Part shown: positions 1-6,034 of the stretch, in pieces
Position numbering within the stretch: the stretch's first letter is position 1
Layout of the letters: every line of letters starts with the position of its first letter
From: Acidimicrobiales bacterium
GTDB lineage: Bacteria; Actinomycetota; Acidimicrobiia; Acidimicrobiales; SHLQ01
Assembly: GCA_013002375.1 (NCBI GenBank)
Contig: JABDJW010000105.1
Location: 1 to 10,290, forward strand
Length of the DNA stretch: 10,290 nt
Direction of reading: 5' to 3'
Made by a program: the position numbers and the translations under genes
The notes under the pieces: model-generated
What the model was told of the DNA's origin: nothing
The model's input: the letters and a program-made list of their open reading frames with translations, nothing else
Databases searched by the model: none

Positions 1-475
1 AGCCAACAGACCTTGGTAGCCCCGTTTGTGGGCCACCTGCCGGGCACGCTGCACCAGCGCGTCCGCCCTCGAGAGGTCACTCGACGCGCCGCGTTCATGC
101 AGCATCTCGGCGAATTCGAGCTGGGTCCGCGCCGTCCAATAGGGGGCTCGAATGTGCTCGTTGGTCTCGAGCGCGACCTCGAAGTGGGCCTCGGCGAGGT
201 CGTACCGGCCCAACGCAGTGGCCAGGACCCCCAGTGACCGAGCCGGCGAACCGAGGATCCAGGCGTAGACGGCTGCCACTCCCCGCTCATACGGAAGCAC
301 CCGGTCGTACAACACCTGACAGGCCCGCTGGTCCCGCAGGGCCGCGGCCGGGGCGGCGCAAGCTCAGCATGACCGCCAACCAGCCCTCATCGAGCGGTAT
401 CTCGGCAAAGTCGGTGGCGAAATCGGGTGCCAACAGCCGGTAGGCGTCATCGAGACGGCCGAGTTCGGCGCGGGG
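1..475 (-). pseudogene. Truncated, frameshifted C-terminal fragment of an AAA-ATPase/TPR transcriptional regulator or adenylate-cyclase-type protein
   Basis: Two minus-strand reading frames together resemble the TPR-rich C-terminal part of the large ATPase regulators common in actinobacteria (LuxR-type or cyclase-linked). The upstream frame, about 469 down to 359, reads AELGRLDDAYRLLAPDF and then an IPLDEGWLAV segment. The downstream frame, about 357 to the left edge, continues with LRDQRACQVLYDRVLPYE, ALGRYDLAEAHFEVALETNE and LEFAEMLHERG, which are typical helical-repeat phrases of that family. The two frames are offset by +1 or -2 bases near 352-358. The downstream frame has a TGA at 364-366, and the upstream frame runs to a stop at 287, so no single product is possible as sequenced. 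The N-terminal ATPase part is absent: homology ends about where the inverted repeat at 476-515 begins, and cstB follows directly. The fragment continues past the left edge. A sequencing error could explain the frameshift but not the missing front. Family identity is from recognition only. Confidence 0.7.
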
Positions 476-515
476 GCTGGCCGGGCCAGGGTGGCGGGTT
501 CCCCGCCCGGCCAGC
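476..515. repeat. GC-rich inverted repeat; possible terminator of the cstB operon or junction scar
   Basis: A perfect 10-bp stem GCTGGCCGGG (476-485) pairs with CCCGGCCAGC (506-515) across a 20-base loop. The loop contains GGCGG (493-497), which could pair alternatively with CCGCC (503-507). It lies downstream of the cstB stop on the minus strand, so it could end the operon transcript. No U-rich tract follows on the minus strand, so it is not a classical intrinsic terminator. It also sits exactly where homology of the broken ATPase fragment ends. Confidence 0.55.
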
Positions 516-529
516 GATCTGTCGCCTAC

Positions 530-575
530 GCCGGCAGCAGTCTTGTGCCTAAGCCGGCAGCAGTTCCGACCAGGC
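530..575. repeat. Degenerate 23-bp tandem duplication at the 3' end of cstB
   Basis: The 12-mer GCCGGCAGCAGT occurs at 530-541 and again at 553-564, exactly 23 bp apart, and the similarity continues at a lower level through the rest of each unit. The right-hand copy encodes the last codons of cstB (Leu-Leu-Pro-Ala-stop). The left-hand copy lies beyond the stop, out of frame. The pattern looks like a slippage or recombination scar just outside the gene. Confidence 0.6.
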
Positions 576-1925
576 GCTGTAGCCACCGATGATGTCGGAG
601 ACATCGACGAAACCGGCCTCCCGGAGCACGCTCGCCCCGACCGACGACCGGTAGCCGCCGGCACAGAACACGACGGTCGGAGCGGCCGGATCGAGTTCCT
701 CCAGGCGCTTGGGCAACTGGCCCACCGGGATCGCCTGGGCATCTTCGATCGTGCCGAGCGCGATCTCGCCGGGGTTGCGGATATCGACCAGTTGCAGCCC
801 GGCGATGTCGGAGCGTCGATCCATGAACTCGGTCGCGGTCATGCGCGACGCGCGCTGGACCTTCTCCGGGTTGGCGACCATCACGCCGAGCGGATTCTCC
901 AGGTAGCCCACGACCCGGTCGAAGCCGATACGGGCCAGGCGGTTCTTGCCCTCGAGTTCGAAACCCTCGTGGACGACCAGCACGATGTCCACATCGCTGG
1001 GAATCACCGATCCGGCGAACTCGGCGTAGCGGCCCTCGAGCCCGACGTTGATCGAACCCTGGAGGTGCCCGGCGGCAAAATCCTCGGGCGTCCGACCGTC
1101 AATGATCATCGCCCCTTCGGCGACTAGCCGCTCGAAGGTGGCCAGATCGAGGGCGGTCGGCATGCTGGTCTCGTCGAGCAGCTCGCGGTTCTTGCGGTTC
1201 AAGATGGCGTCGTAGACGAAGTAGTCCGGTGCGGGCGGCTGGCCCTCGGTGTCCAGGTCGATGAAGGTCGCCTTGTTCGGGGCCAACAGGGCGTAGTTGC
1301 TCATGCGCTGCTCCCCCATCGTCGACCAGGTATCGGTCGACAGGTTCTTGCCACAGGCCGAGCCGGCACCGTGCGCGGGGTAGACCCGGGTGGCATCGGG
1401 CAAGGGCAGCAGTTTGTTGTGCAGGCTTTCGTACAGCTGATCGGCCAGTTCGTCTCGTGTGAAGCCGATGCTGGCCAGCAGGTCGGGCCGGCCGACATCG
1501 CCGATGAACAGCGTGTCGCCGGTCAGTACGCCATACGGCACGTCATCGCCGGCGTGCTCGTAGACCACGATGCTGAGCGACTCGGGGGTGTGGCCCGGCG
1601 TGTGCAGGAACTCGAGTTCGACCTCTCCCAGCGACAGGCGCTCACCGTCGGCCATTCCCCGCGAGGGGAACTCGGTCTCGGCAACCGAGGAGTAGGCGAT
1701 CTCCGCACCGGTGGCGGCGGCCAACTCGAGGTGGCCGGACAGGAAGTCGGCATGAAAATGGGTCTCGATCGCGAGCTCGATCGTGAGGCCGGCGGCCTTC
1801 GCATCGCGCACGTATTCGTCGATGTCGCGGCGTGGATCGACCACCACGGCGCGGCCCGTCGTCTCGTCCCCGATCAGATACGAGGCGTGCGACAGACAAT
1901 CGAGGTAGTACTGGGTGAAAATCAT
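549..1925 (-). CDS. cstB: CstB-like persulfide dioxygenase-rhodanese fusion (MBL fold, pseudo-rhodanese, rhodanese)
   Basis: The product is 458 aa from the ATG at 1925, which has AAGGGG nine bases upstream; a TTG at 1943 is possible but lies within that leader. Residues 1-235 form a metallo-beta-lactamase domain of the ETHE1/persulfide dioxygenase type. The expected mono-iron ligands are His56 (THFHAD), His112 (HTPGHTPES) and Asp137 (LTGDTLFIGDVGRPD). His185 and Cys191 lie in PAHGAGSACGK. Residues about 255-350 are a rhodanese fold without a catalytic Cys (VVHEG at the loop). Residues about 365-458 are a rhodanese with active-site loop CAGGYRS, Cys421. This domain order is that of Staphylococcus aureus CstB, which oxidises low-molecular-weight persulfides and releases thiosulfate. 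It is the last gene of the minus-strand array, 77 bp after the small rhodanese. The function rests on domain order and motifs; acceptor-thiol specificity (mycothiol, CoA or other) cannot be read from sequence. Confidence 0.88.
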   Translation of the reverse strand: MIFTQYYLDCLSHASYLIGDETTGRAVVVDPRRDIDEYVRDAKAAGLTIELAIETHFHADFLSGHLELAAATGAEIAYSSVAETEFPSRGMADGERLSLGEVELEFLHTPGHTPESLSIVVYEHAGDDVPYGVLTGDTLFIGDVGRPDLLASIGFTRDELADQLYESLHNKLLPLPDATRVYPAHGAGSACGKNLSTDTWSTMGEQRMSNYALLAPNKATFIDLDTEGQPPAPDYFVYDAILNRKNRELLDETSMPTALDLATFERLVAEGAMIIDGRTPEDFAAGHLQGSINVGLEGRYAEFAGSVIPSDVDIVLVVHEGFELEGKNRLARIGFDRVVGYLENPLGVMVANPEKVQRASRMTATEFMDRRSDIAGLQLVDIRNPGEIALGTIEDAQAIPVGQLPKRLEELDPAAPTVVFCAGGYRSSVGASVLREAGFVDVSDIIGGYSAWSELLPA

Positions 1926-2002
1926 GGTGGTGTGCCCCTTCAATTCTTTGTGGTCAATTCGTTTTTCTGTTTGATCTTGGATCGGTCAGCTCTTGGTTTC
2001 GG
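1926..2002 (-). other. AT-rich intergenic leader before cstB with a short direct repeat
   Basis: These 77 bp are clearly richer in A/T than the surroundings. On the minus strand they contain GAATTGA twice (1946-1940 and 1960-1954, 14 bp apart), preceded by a run of A. A TTGACC at 1957-1952 resembles a -35 box, but at 17 bp the expected -10 position reads CACACC, so an internal promoter is not convincing. No copy of the TGTACGKAC operator is present. It could hold a processing site or a weak promoter. Confidence 0.3.
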
Positions 2003-2299
2003 TCATGTCGTTCGGTTGACGGCGAGCATCCCGCCGGTCAGGTTCACCACGTCGGTGAAGCCCGATGCGGTCAACAACTCGGCTGCGATCCCGCTGCGTC
2101 CGCCACTGCGGCACAGCAAGACGACCCGACGGTTCTTGTCGAGCTCACCGAGCCGGCCGGCGAGGGAGTCGAGGGGGATGTTGATCGCACCGGGGAGCGT
2201 GCCGCGAGCGAGCTCATGGGGCTCGCGGACGTCGATGAGCTGTGCGTCGGCCGCCAGAACCGCCTCGTAGTCGGCAACGGGATGTTCCCGATGGGTCAC
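2003..2299 (-). CDS. Single-domain rhodanese (sulfurtransferase)
   Basis: The product is a 98-aa cytoplasmic protein consisting of one rhodanese domain. The front carries the LIDVREPHEL segment (about residues 21-30), followed by GTLPGAINIPL. The active-site loop is CRSGGRSG with catalytic Cys63, and the tail contains the usual NLTGGM. The start is a GTG at 2299, one base after the TGA of the preceding gene (TGAcGTG), with GAAAGG about nine bases upstream. This spacing suggests translational coupling. A longer reading from 2398 would run through the upstream gene and is rejected. A rhodanese moves sulfane sulfur between a donor such as thiosulfate or a persulfide and an acceptor thiol or cyanide. 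Here it probably shuttles sulfur between SQR and the CstB-like enzyme. There is no membrane segment or signal peptide. The family is certain; the exact partner is inferred. Confidence 0.88.
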   Translation of the reverse strand: MTHREHPVADYEAVLAADAQLIDVREPHELARGTLPGAINIPLDSLAGRLGELDKNRRVVLLCRSGGRSGIAAELLTASGFTDVVNLTGGMLAVNRTT

Positions 2300-2300
2300 G

Positions 2301-2891
2301 TCACGATGCCTTTCGATTGAGTTCGGCCACGACACCGGCGATGTCGCAGTTGTCGGCCTGGTTGTACGGGAGCTTCGCCAGCACCGCCGCCATCGCACAG
2401 GTGTTGGTGACTGCCGAGAAGGTCAGGCCGGCGGCGACGCCCCCGGCGATCCACTTGGCCCCGGGGATGACCGTGCTGGCCGCGATACCGGCCAGGGCCA
2501 TCGATCCGGCCGCGAGCCGAACCTGACGATCCATGGCCCAACGATCGGTGTTGCCTCGGATGACGTCGCCGCCCTGCTGTTCCCAGGCCGCGATACCGCC
2601 CTCGAGAATGTGCAACGTGTCCTTGCCGGCCGCCGACAGCTCACCATGGGCCTTCGTCGCCCGCCCACCGGATTGGCAGACCAGCACCACCGGATGCTCG
2701 ACCGATGCGAGGTCGCGAGCATGCTCGGCGAGGGTGTCGAGCGGAACGTTGTAGGAGCCGGGGATGTGGACCCCTTCGAACTCACCGCCGGATCGAACGT
2801 CGAGGATGCGAAGGTCGGGATCCTCGTGCCGAAGTTGACGAAGATCGTTCACATCGATCGTGTCGGTCGACGGGATGGTTGTCGTGGTCAT
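2301..2891 (-). CDS. Membrane-tethered rhodanese with C-terminal DUF2892 (YgaP-like)
   Basis: The product is 196 aa. Residues about 12-108 are a rhodanese domain: LRILDVRSGGEFEGVHIPGS at the front, active-site loop CQSGGRA with Cys72, then ILEGGIAAW. After a linker containing DRWAMDRQVRLAAG there are two hydrophobic stretches (about 124-142 and 146-171), the second reading VAAGLTFSAVTNTCAM. This is the DUF2892 membrane hairpin seen in E. coli YgaP and many actinobacterial rhodaneses. Cys165 and Cys182 lie in and after the membrane part. The ATG at 2891 has GGAGG four bases upstream. The gene sits 45 bp after sulP and 1 bp before the next rhodanese, so it is very likely in one operon with them. 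Anchoring next to a SulP carrier suggests sulfur transfer at the inner membrane face, possibly handing sulfane sulfur toward export. That role is inference. Confidence 0.9.
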   Translation of the reverse strand: MTTTTIPSTDTIDVNDLRQLRHEDPDLRILDVRSGGEFEGVHIPGSYNVPLDTLAEHARDLASVEHPVVLVCQSGGRATKAHGELSAAGKDTLHILEGGIAAWEQQGGDVIRGNTDRWAMDRQVRLAAGSMALAGIAASTVIPGAKWIAGGVAAGLTFSAVTNTCAMAAVLAKLPYNQADNCDIAGVVAELNRKAS

Positions 2892-2936
2892 GCTGCCTCC
2901 AGGGGTGCAAGTCGTATGGGGGAATGGGTGAGTTGG

Positions 2937-4709
2937 TCAGGCATGCTGATCCATCGCCTCGGAAGCGGTGGCGGCCCGTTCGTCGATGCCATACCGACGC
3001 CGGTCGCTCGGCGCCGGGCGGTCGGCCGCGATGGCCTCGAGCGCATCGTTGGTCGAGGTGTGTATGCGGTCGCCGAGGCGATCCCAGATGCCGGCATCGT
3101 GCAGGACGTCGCGCACCGGACCCTTGACATCGGCCAGGTGCAGACGGACGTCGCACTCGTCGATCTCGGTCAGGACTTCCTCGAGCATCTCGGCCCCGGT
3201 CGCATCGAGGTCGTTGATCCCCGACGCGTCGACCACGAGGGCCCGAGGCTCCTCGGAGATCTGGTGGAGGTGACCGAGGATCAGCTTCTTGACGTTGACC
3301 GCGTTCACGAAGGACAGGGCTGCATCGATGCGGATGATGCGGACCCCGTCGATGGTCTCCGCTTCGGGGAAGCGATCGATGTTGCGGTAGCTCGTCGTTC
3401 CCTCCACGTGGCCGAGCACCGCGGTGTGCGGCACCGACATCCGAGCGAACACGACCAACATCGAGGCGACGACCGCCACCAGAATGCCGAGCTCGATGCC
3501 CAGGATCAGGGTGGCGAAGAAGGCCACGCCGAGACCGATGAGATCACTGCGCTTGACCTTGGCGATGTGTCGCATCTCGGCGACGTCGACCAGACCCACC
3601 ACCGCCATGATGATGATGGCGCCGAGGGCCGCGGTGGGCAGCGAGGCGAACAACGAGGTCAGGAAGGCAATCGTGGCCAGCACGATTGCGGCGGTGATCA
3701 ACGAGGCAAGCGGCGTGCGGGCTCCGGCGGTGTCATTGACCGCAGTCCGGGAGAACCCGCCGGTGACCGGGTAGCCGCCGAACAACCCGCTCGCCACGTT
3801 GGCCAGGCCGAGACCGACGAGTTCGTTGTTCGGTTCGACCTCGTAGCGGTGACGCCGGGCGTACACCTTGGCGACCGCGATCGACTCCATGAAGCCGACG
3901 ATGGTGATGACGAAGGCGGTGGCGGCCAGGTTGCCGATCAGCGAGCCATCGAAGCTGGGAAGACCCAGGCTGGGGAGGGTGTCGGGGATGTCGCCGACCA
4001 CTTTCACCCCTCGGTCTTCGAGGTTGAGGAGTTCGACGGCGAGAATCGACCCGATCACCACCACGAGCGCGCCGGGCACCCGGGGGGCGAGTCGCTTGAG
4101 GAGGAAGAGTGTCGCCAGCGCAACGACCCCGAGCACCAGCGTGGCCGAGTTCGTATCCGAGAGGTTGCGCAGCACCTCGGCGACCGTCTCGTAGAAGTGG
4201 TCCTTCCGCTCGATCGAGATGCCGAAGAGGTGTTTGGCCTGCGAGAACCCGATGATGATCGCGGCCGCGGCGGTGAAGCCGACGAGCACCGAATGGGAGA
4301 GAAAGTTCACCAAGAAGCCGAGCCGTCCGGCGCCGAGCACGACGTGCACCACGCCGACCATCAGCGCGAGAAGCGCAGCCGCACTCAGGTAGTCGGCGCT
4401 GCCTTCCTCGACCAACGGGGCCAGCGCCGACGCCGTCAGCAGGGACACGATCGCCACCGGGCCGACCGCGAGCTGCCGCGACGTTCCGAACAGGGCGTAG
4501 ATCACCACCGGGATCGTGGCTGCGTACAGGCCGACCTCGGGCGGCAGCCCGGCCAGCAGGGCATAGGCCATCGCCTGCGGTACCAGCATCGCCCCGACGG
4601 TGAGTCCGGCGGCCAGGTCGCTGCGCAGGTTCTTCCGCTCGTAGCGAGGCGCCCACTCGAGAATGGGAAGCCAACCGATCAAGCGGTTTCGGAGCGCCTC
4701 GGACTGCAT
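2937..4709 (-). CDS. SulP-family anion transporter with C-terminal STAS domain
   Basis: The product is 590 aa, normal for bacterial SulP carriers. The N-terminus has the family opening DLAAGLTVGAMLVPQAMAYA and GLPPEVGLYAA, followed by about 10-12 hydrophobic membrane segments up to residue about 430. The conserved middle block includes GFMESIAVAKVYA, NELVGLGLANVASGLFGGYP and TGGFSRTAVN. Residues about 455-560 form a STAS domain with the DASGINDLDATG loop. A charged tail of about 30 residues follows. SulP proteins move sulfate, bicarbonate or other anions; the substrate is not readable from sequence. Beside SQR, persulfide dioxygenase and rhodaneses, the likely cargo is a sulfur oxyanion such as sulfite, thiosulfate or sulfate, perhaps as waste export. 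The ATG at 4709 is only 7 bp from a palindromic operator and coincides with the predicted transcription start, so the mRNA is probably leaderless. It heads the sulP-rhodanese-rhodanese-cstB unit. Confidence 0.92.
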   Translation of the reverse strand: MQSEALRNRLIGWLPILEWAPRYERKNLRSDLAAGLTVGAMLVPQAMAYALLAGLPPEVGLYAATIPVVIYALFGTSRQLAVGPVAIVSLLTASALAPLVEEGSADYLSAAALLALMVGVVHVVLGAGRLGFLVNFLSHSVLVGFTAAAAIIIGFSQAKHLFGISIERKDHFYETVAEVLRNLSDTNSATLVLGVVALATLFLLKRLAPRVPGALVVVIGSILAVELLNLEDRGVKVVGDIPDTLPSLGLPSFDGSLIGNLAATAFVITIVGFMESIAVAKVYARRHRYEVEPNNELVGLGLANVASGLFGGYPVTGGFSRTAVNDTAGARTPLASLITAAIVLATIAFLTSLFASLPTAALGAIIIMAVVGLVDVAEMRHIAKVKRSDLIGLGVAFFATLILGIELGILVAVVASMLVVFARMSVPHTAVLGHVEGTTSYRNIDRFPEAETIDGVRIIRIDAALSFVNAVNVKKLILGHLHQISEEPRALVVDASGINDLDATGAEMLEEVLTEIDECDVRLHLADVKGPVRDVLHDAGIWDRLGDRIHTSTNDALEAIAADRPAPSDRRRYGIDERAATASEAMDQHA

Positions 4710-4715
4710 ACTCCG

Positions 4716-4729
4716 AATGTACGTACATT
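4716..4729. promoter_or_regulatory. Operator O1: perfect palindrome over the sulP -10 box, putative GntR/HutC site
   Basis: AATGTACGTACATT is a perfect 14-bp palindrome. GT and AC are separated by four bases, the GT-N4-AC layout known for HutC-subfamily operators. It is the most symmetric of four related sites in the cassette, and the other three share its TGTACGKAC core. It is assigned to the GntR regulator encoded at 6031-6798 by co-location and motif type; binding is not shown. Confidence 0.75.
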
Positions 4730-4744
4730 TAGAAGGTTTGTCAA
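4716..4744 (-). promoter_or_regulatory. sulP operon promoter, probably leaderless
   Basis: On the minus strand TTGACA (4744-4739) is followed after exactly 17 bp by TACATT (4721-4716). The start site expected 7 bp further is 4709, the A of the sulP ATG, so no 5' leader or ribosome binding site is predicted. No Shine-Dalgarno-like sequence precedes the ATG, which agrees. The -10 box is one half of operator O1, so a bound repressor would exclude RNA polymerase. Confidence 0.75.
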
Positions 4745-4775
4745 CCCCCGTGTCGAATTCACCCCTGGAACGGGC

Positions 4776-5975
4776 CTAGGCGCGGCCCTTCAGCATGAGA
4801 TTCCAGTAGAGGAACGGCAGGCCGTACTTCTTCAGGTACCACATGTCTCGGCGCGGCTTGGTCGTGTCGATCAGGGGGATCGACGGTGCCGGTTCCATCG
4901 TGTAGTCGAATTCGGCCAGCAGCATGGTCTTGCTCGATGTGGTGATCGGACACGAGGCGTAACCATCGTACTTCTCGGTCGGGTCGCTCCCCTCGAGCTG
5001 CGCCAGGACGTTGGCCGCGACCACCGGGGCCTGCTTGCGTATCGCCGCGCCGGTCTTGGAGTTGGGCGTCGACCCTGCGTCACCCAACGAGAACACGTTG
5101 GCGTAGCGGACGTGTTGGTGGGTGTACTTGTCGACGTCGACGTAGCCGGTCGGCGCGTCGGTGGCGAGCGGGCTCTGCTTCACCCAATCGGGCGCCGATT
5201 GGTGCGGGACCACGTGCATCACGTCGTAGGACAGCGTGAAGTTCTCCCCGCCGTCGGTGACCGGCGCAAACGACGCGACCTTCGAATCGGCATCGACCGA
5301 CTCGAGCTCGGACTCGAAATGCACGTTGATGCCATAGTCGGCGACGACCTTGTCGAGCTCCTTGGCGAAGACCGGTAGGCCGAACATCCCCGGCGTCGGA
5401 AGCACGAGATGGACCTCGATGTCGGCCAGCACGCCCTCCTTGCGCCAGTGGTCGGCGGCGAGATAGGCGATCTTCTGGGGCGCGCCGGCGCATTTGATCG
5501 GCCCGGACGGCATGGTGAAGACCGCCGACCCGGACCGGGTGTTGCGAATGAAGTCCCATGTCTTGGGGGCGAGTTCGAAGGTGTAGTTGGACGAGACGCC
5601 GCCGCGGCCGAGCGTGTCGGTGACGCCGGGGATCTTGTCCCAGTCGAGCTGGATGCCCGGGCACACGACGAGCACGTCATACGAGATCGTCTTGCCACCG
5701 GTCGTCGAGACCGTGTTGTTGTCGGGATCGAACCCGGCGGCCGCGTCCTTGATCCACGTGACCCCGGAGGGCATGACCGAGGCTTCGGTGCGCTCGCTCG
5801 TCTTCGCCTTCGCACACCCGCCGCCGACCAGGGTCCAGAGCGGCTGGTAATAGTGCTTCTCGGACGGGTCGATGATCGCGACGTCATCCACCTTCTTCTT
5901 GAGGCGGGCGGCGACGGAGATACCCGCCGTTCCGCCACCCACGATCACCACTCGATGGTGCGCCGTCGTTGCCAT
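4776..5975 (-). CDS. sqr: Sulfide:quinone oxidoreductase, type II (SQOR-like)
   Basis: The product is a 399-aa flavoprotein of the two-dinucleotide-binding-domain fold. The N-terminal FAD site is VVIVGGGTAGISVAARL (residues 9-25), followed by the type II signature HYYQPLWTLVGGG (41-53). The redox cysteines match those of human SQOR: Cys162 in the KCAGAPQKIAYL motif and Cys342 in YDGYASCP. A second FAD-contact segment is FSLGDAGSTPNSKTGAA (about 295-311). The C-terminus FLYWNLMLKGR is the usual amphipathic membrane-contact tail. The enzyme oxidises H2S at the cytoplasmic membrane face, sends electrons to quinone and passes sulfane sulfur to a thiol acceptor. The ATG at 5975 is chosen because GAAGGG lies seven bases upstream and the FAD motif follows directly; the open frame up to 6296 overlaps gntR and is not used. 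It lies 55 bp after gntR, with its own operator-covered promoter. Confidence 0.93.
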   Translation of the reverse strand: MATTAHHRVVIVGGGTAGISVAARLKKKVDDVAIIDPSEKHYYQPLWTLVGGGCAKAKTSERTEASVMPSGVTWIKDAAAGFDPDNNTVSTTGGKTISYDVLVVCPGIQLDWDKIPGVTDTLGRGGVSSNYTFELAPKTWDFIRNTRSGSAVFTMPSGPIKCAGAPQKIAYLAADHWRKEGVLADIEVHLVLPTPGMFGLPVFAKELDKVVADYGINVHFESELESVDADSKVASFAPVTDGGENFTLSYDVMHVVPHQSAPDWVKQSPLATDAPTGYVDVDKYTHQHVRYANVFSLGDAGSTPNSKTGAAIRKQAPVVAANVLAQLEGSDPTEKYDGYASCPITTSSKTMLLAEFDYTMEPAPSIPLIDTTKPRRDMWYLKKYGLPFLYWNLMLKGRA

Positions 5976-6005
5976 CCACAAACCCTTCGTCAAACGATCG
6001 GGACT

Positions 6006-6019
6006 AATGTACGGACTTT
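6006..6019. promoter_or_regulatory. Operator O2 over the sqr -10 box, putative GntR/HutC site
   Basis: AATGTACGGACTTT shares 12 of 14 bases with O1, and the GT-N4-AC core is kept. It overlaps the sqr -10 box in the same position and orientation as O1 does at sulP, which is strong internal evidence for a shared regulator. Confidence 0.72.
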
Positions 6020-6034
6020 CGGAGTGTCGGTCAA
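6006..6034 (-). promoter_or_regulatory. sqr promoter, -35 embedded in the gntR stop codon
   Basis: Minus-strand TTGACC (6034-6029) is spaced 17 bp from TACATT (6011-6006), the same boxes and spacing as the sulP promoter. The TGA inside TTGACC is the stop codon of gntR (6033-6031). A start near 5999 gives a short leader of about 24 nt holding the GAAGGG ribosome binding site. The -10 box is half of operator O2. Confidence 0.72.

Noticed and set aside
1371..2270. Open frame of 299 codons on the plus strand
   Set aside because: It is a shadow opposite cstB and the small rhodanese, with no motif or ribosome binding site.
4772..4788. Short hairpin GGGCC/GGCCC at the sqr stop codon as a terminator
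   Set aside because: The stem is only 5 bp, partly inside the coding sequence, and no T tract follows.
2610..5378. Long open frame of 922 codons on the plus strand
   Set aside because: It lies antisense to the rhodanese, sulP and sqr genes, all of which have strong family motifs. Its product is a low-complexity Gly/Asp/His/Arg-rich sequence typical of antisense frames in GC-rich DNA.
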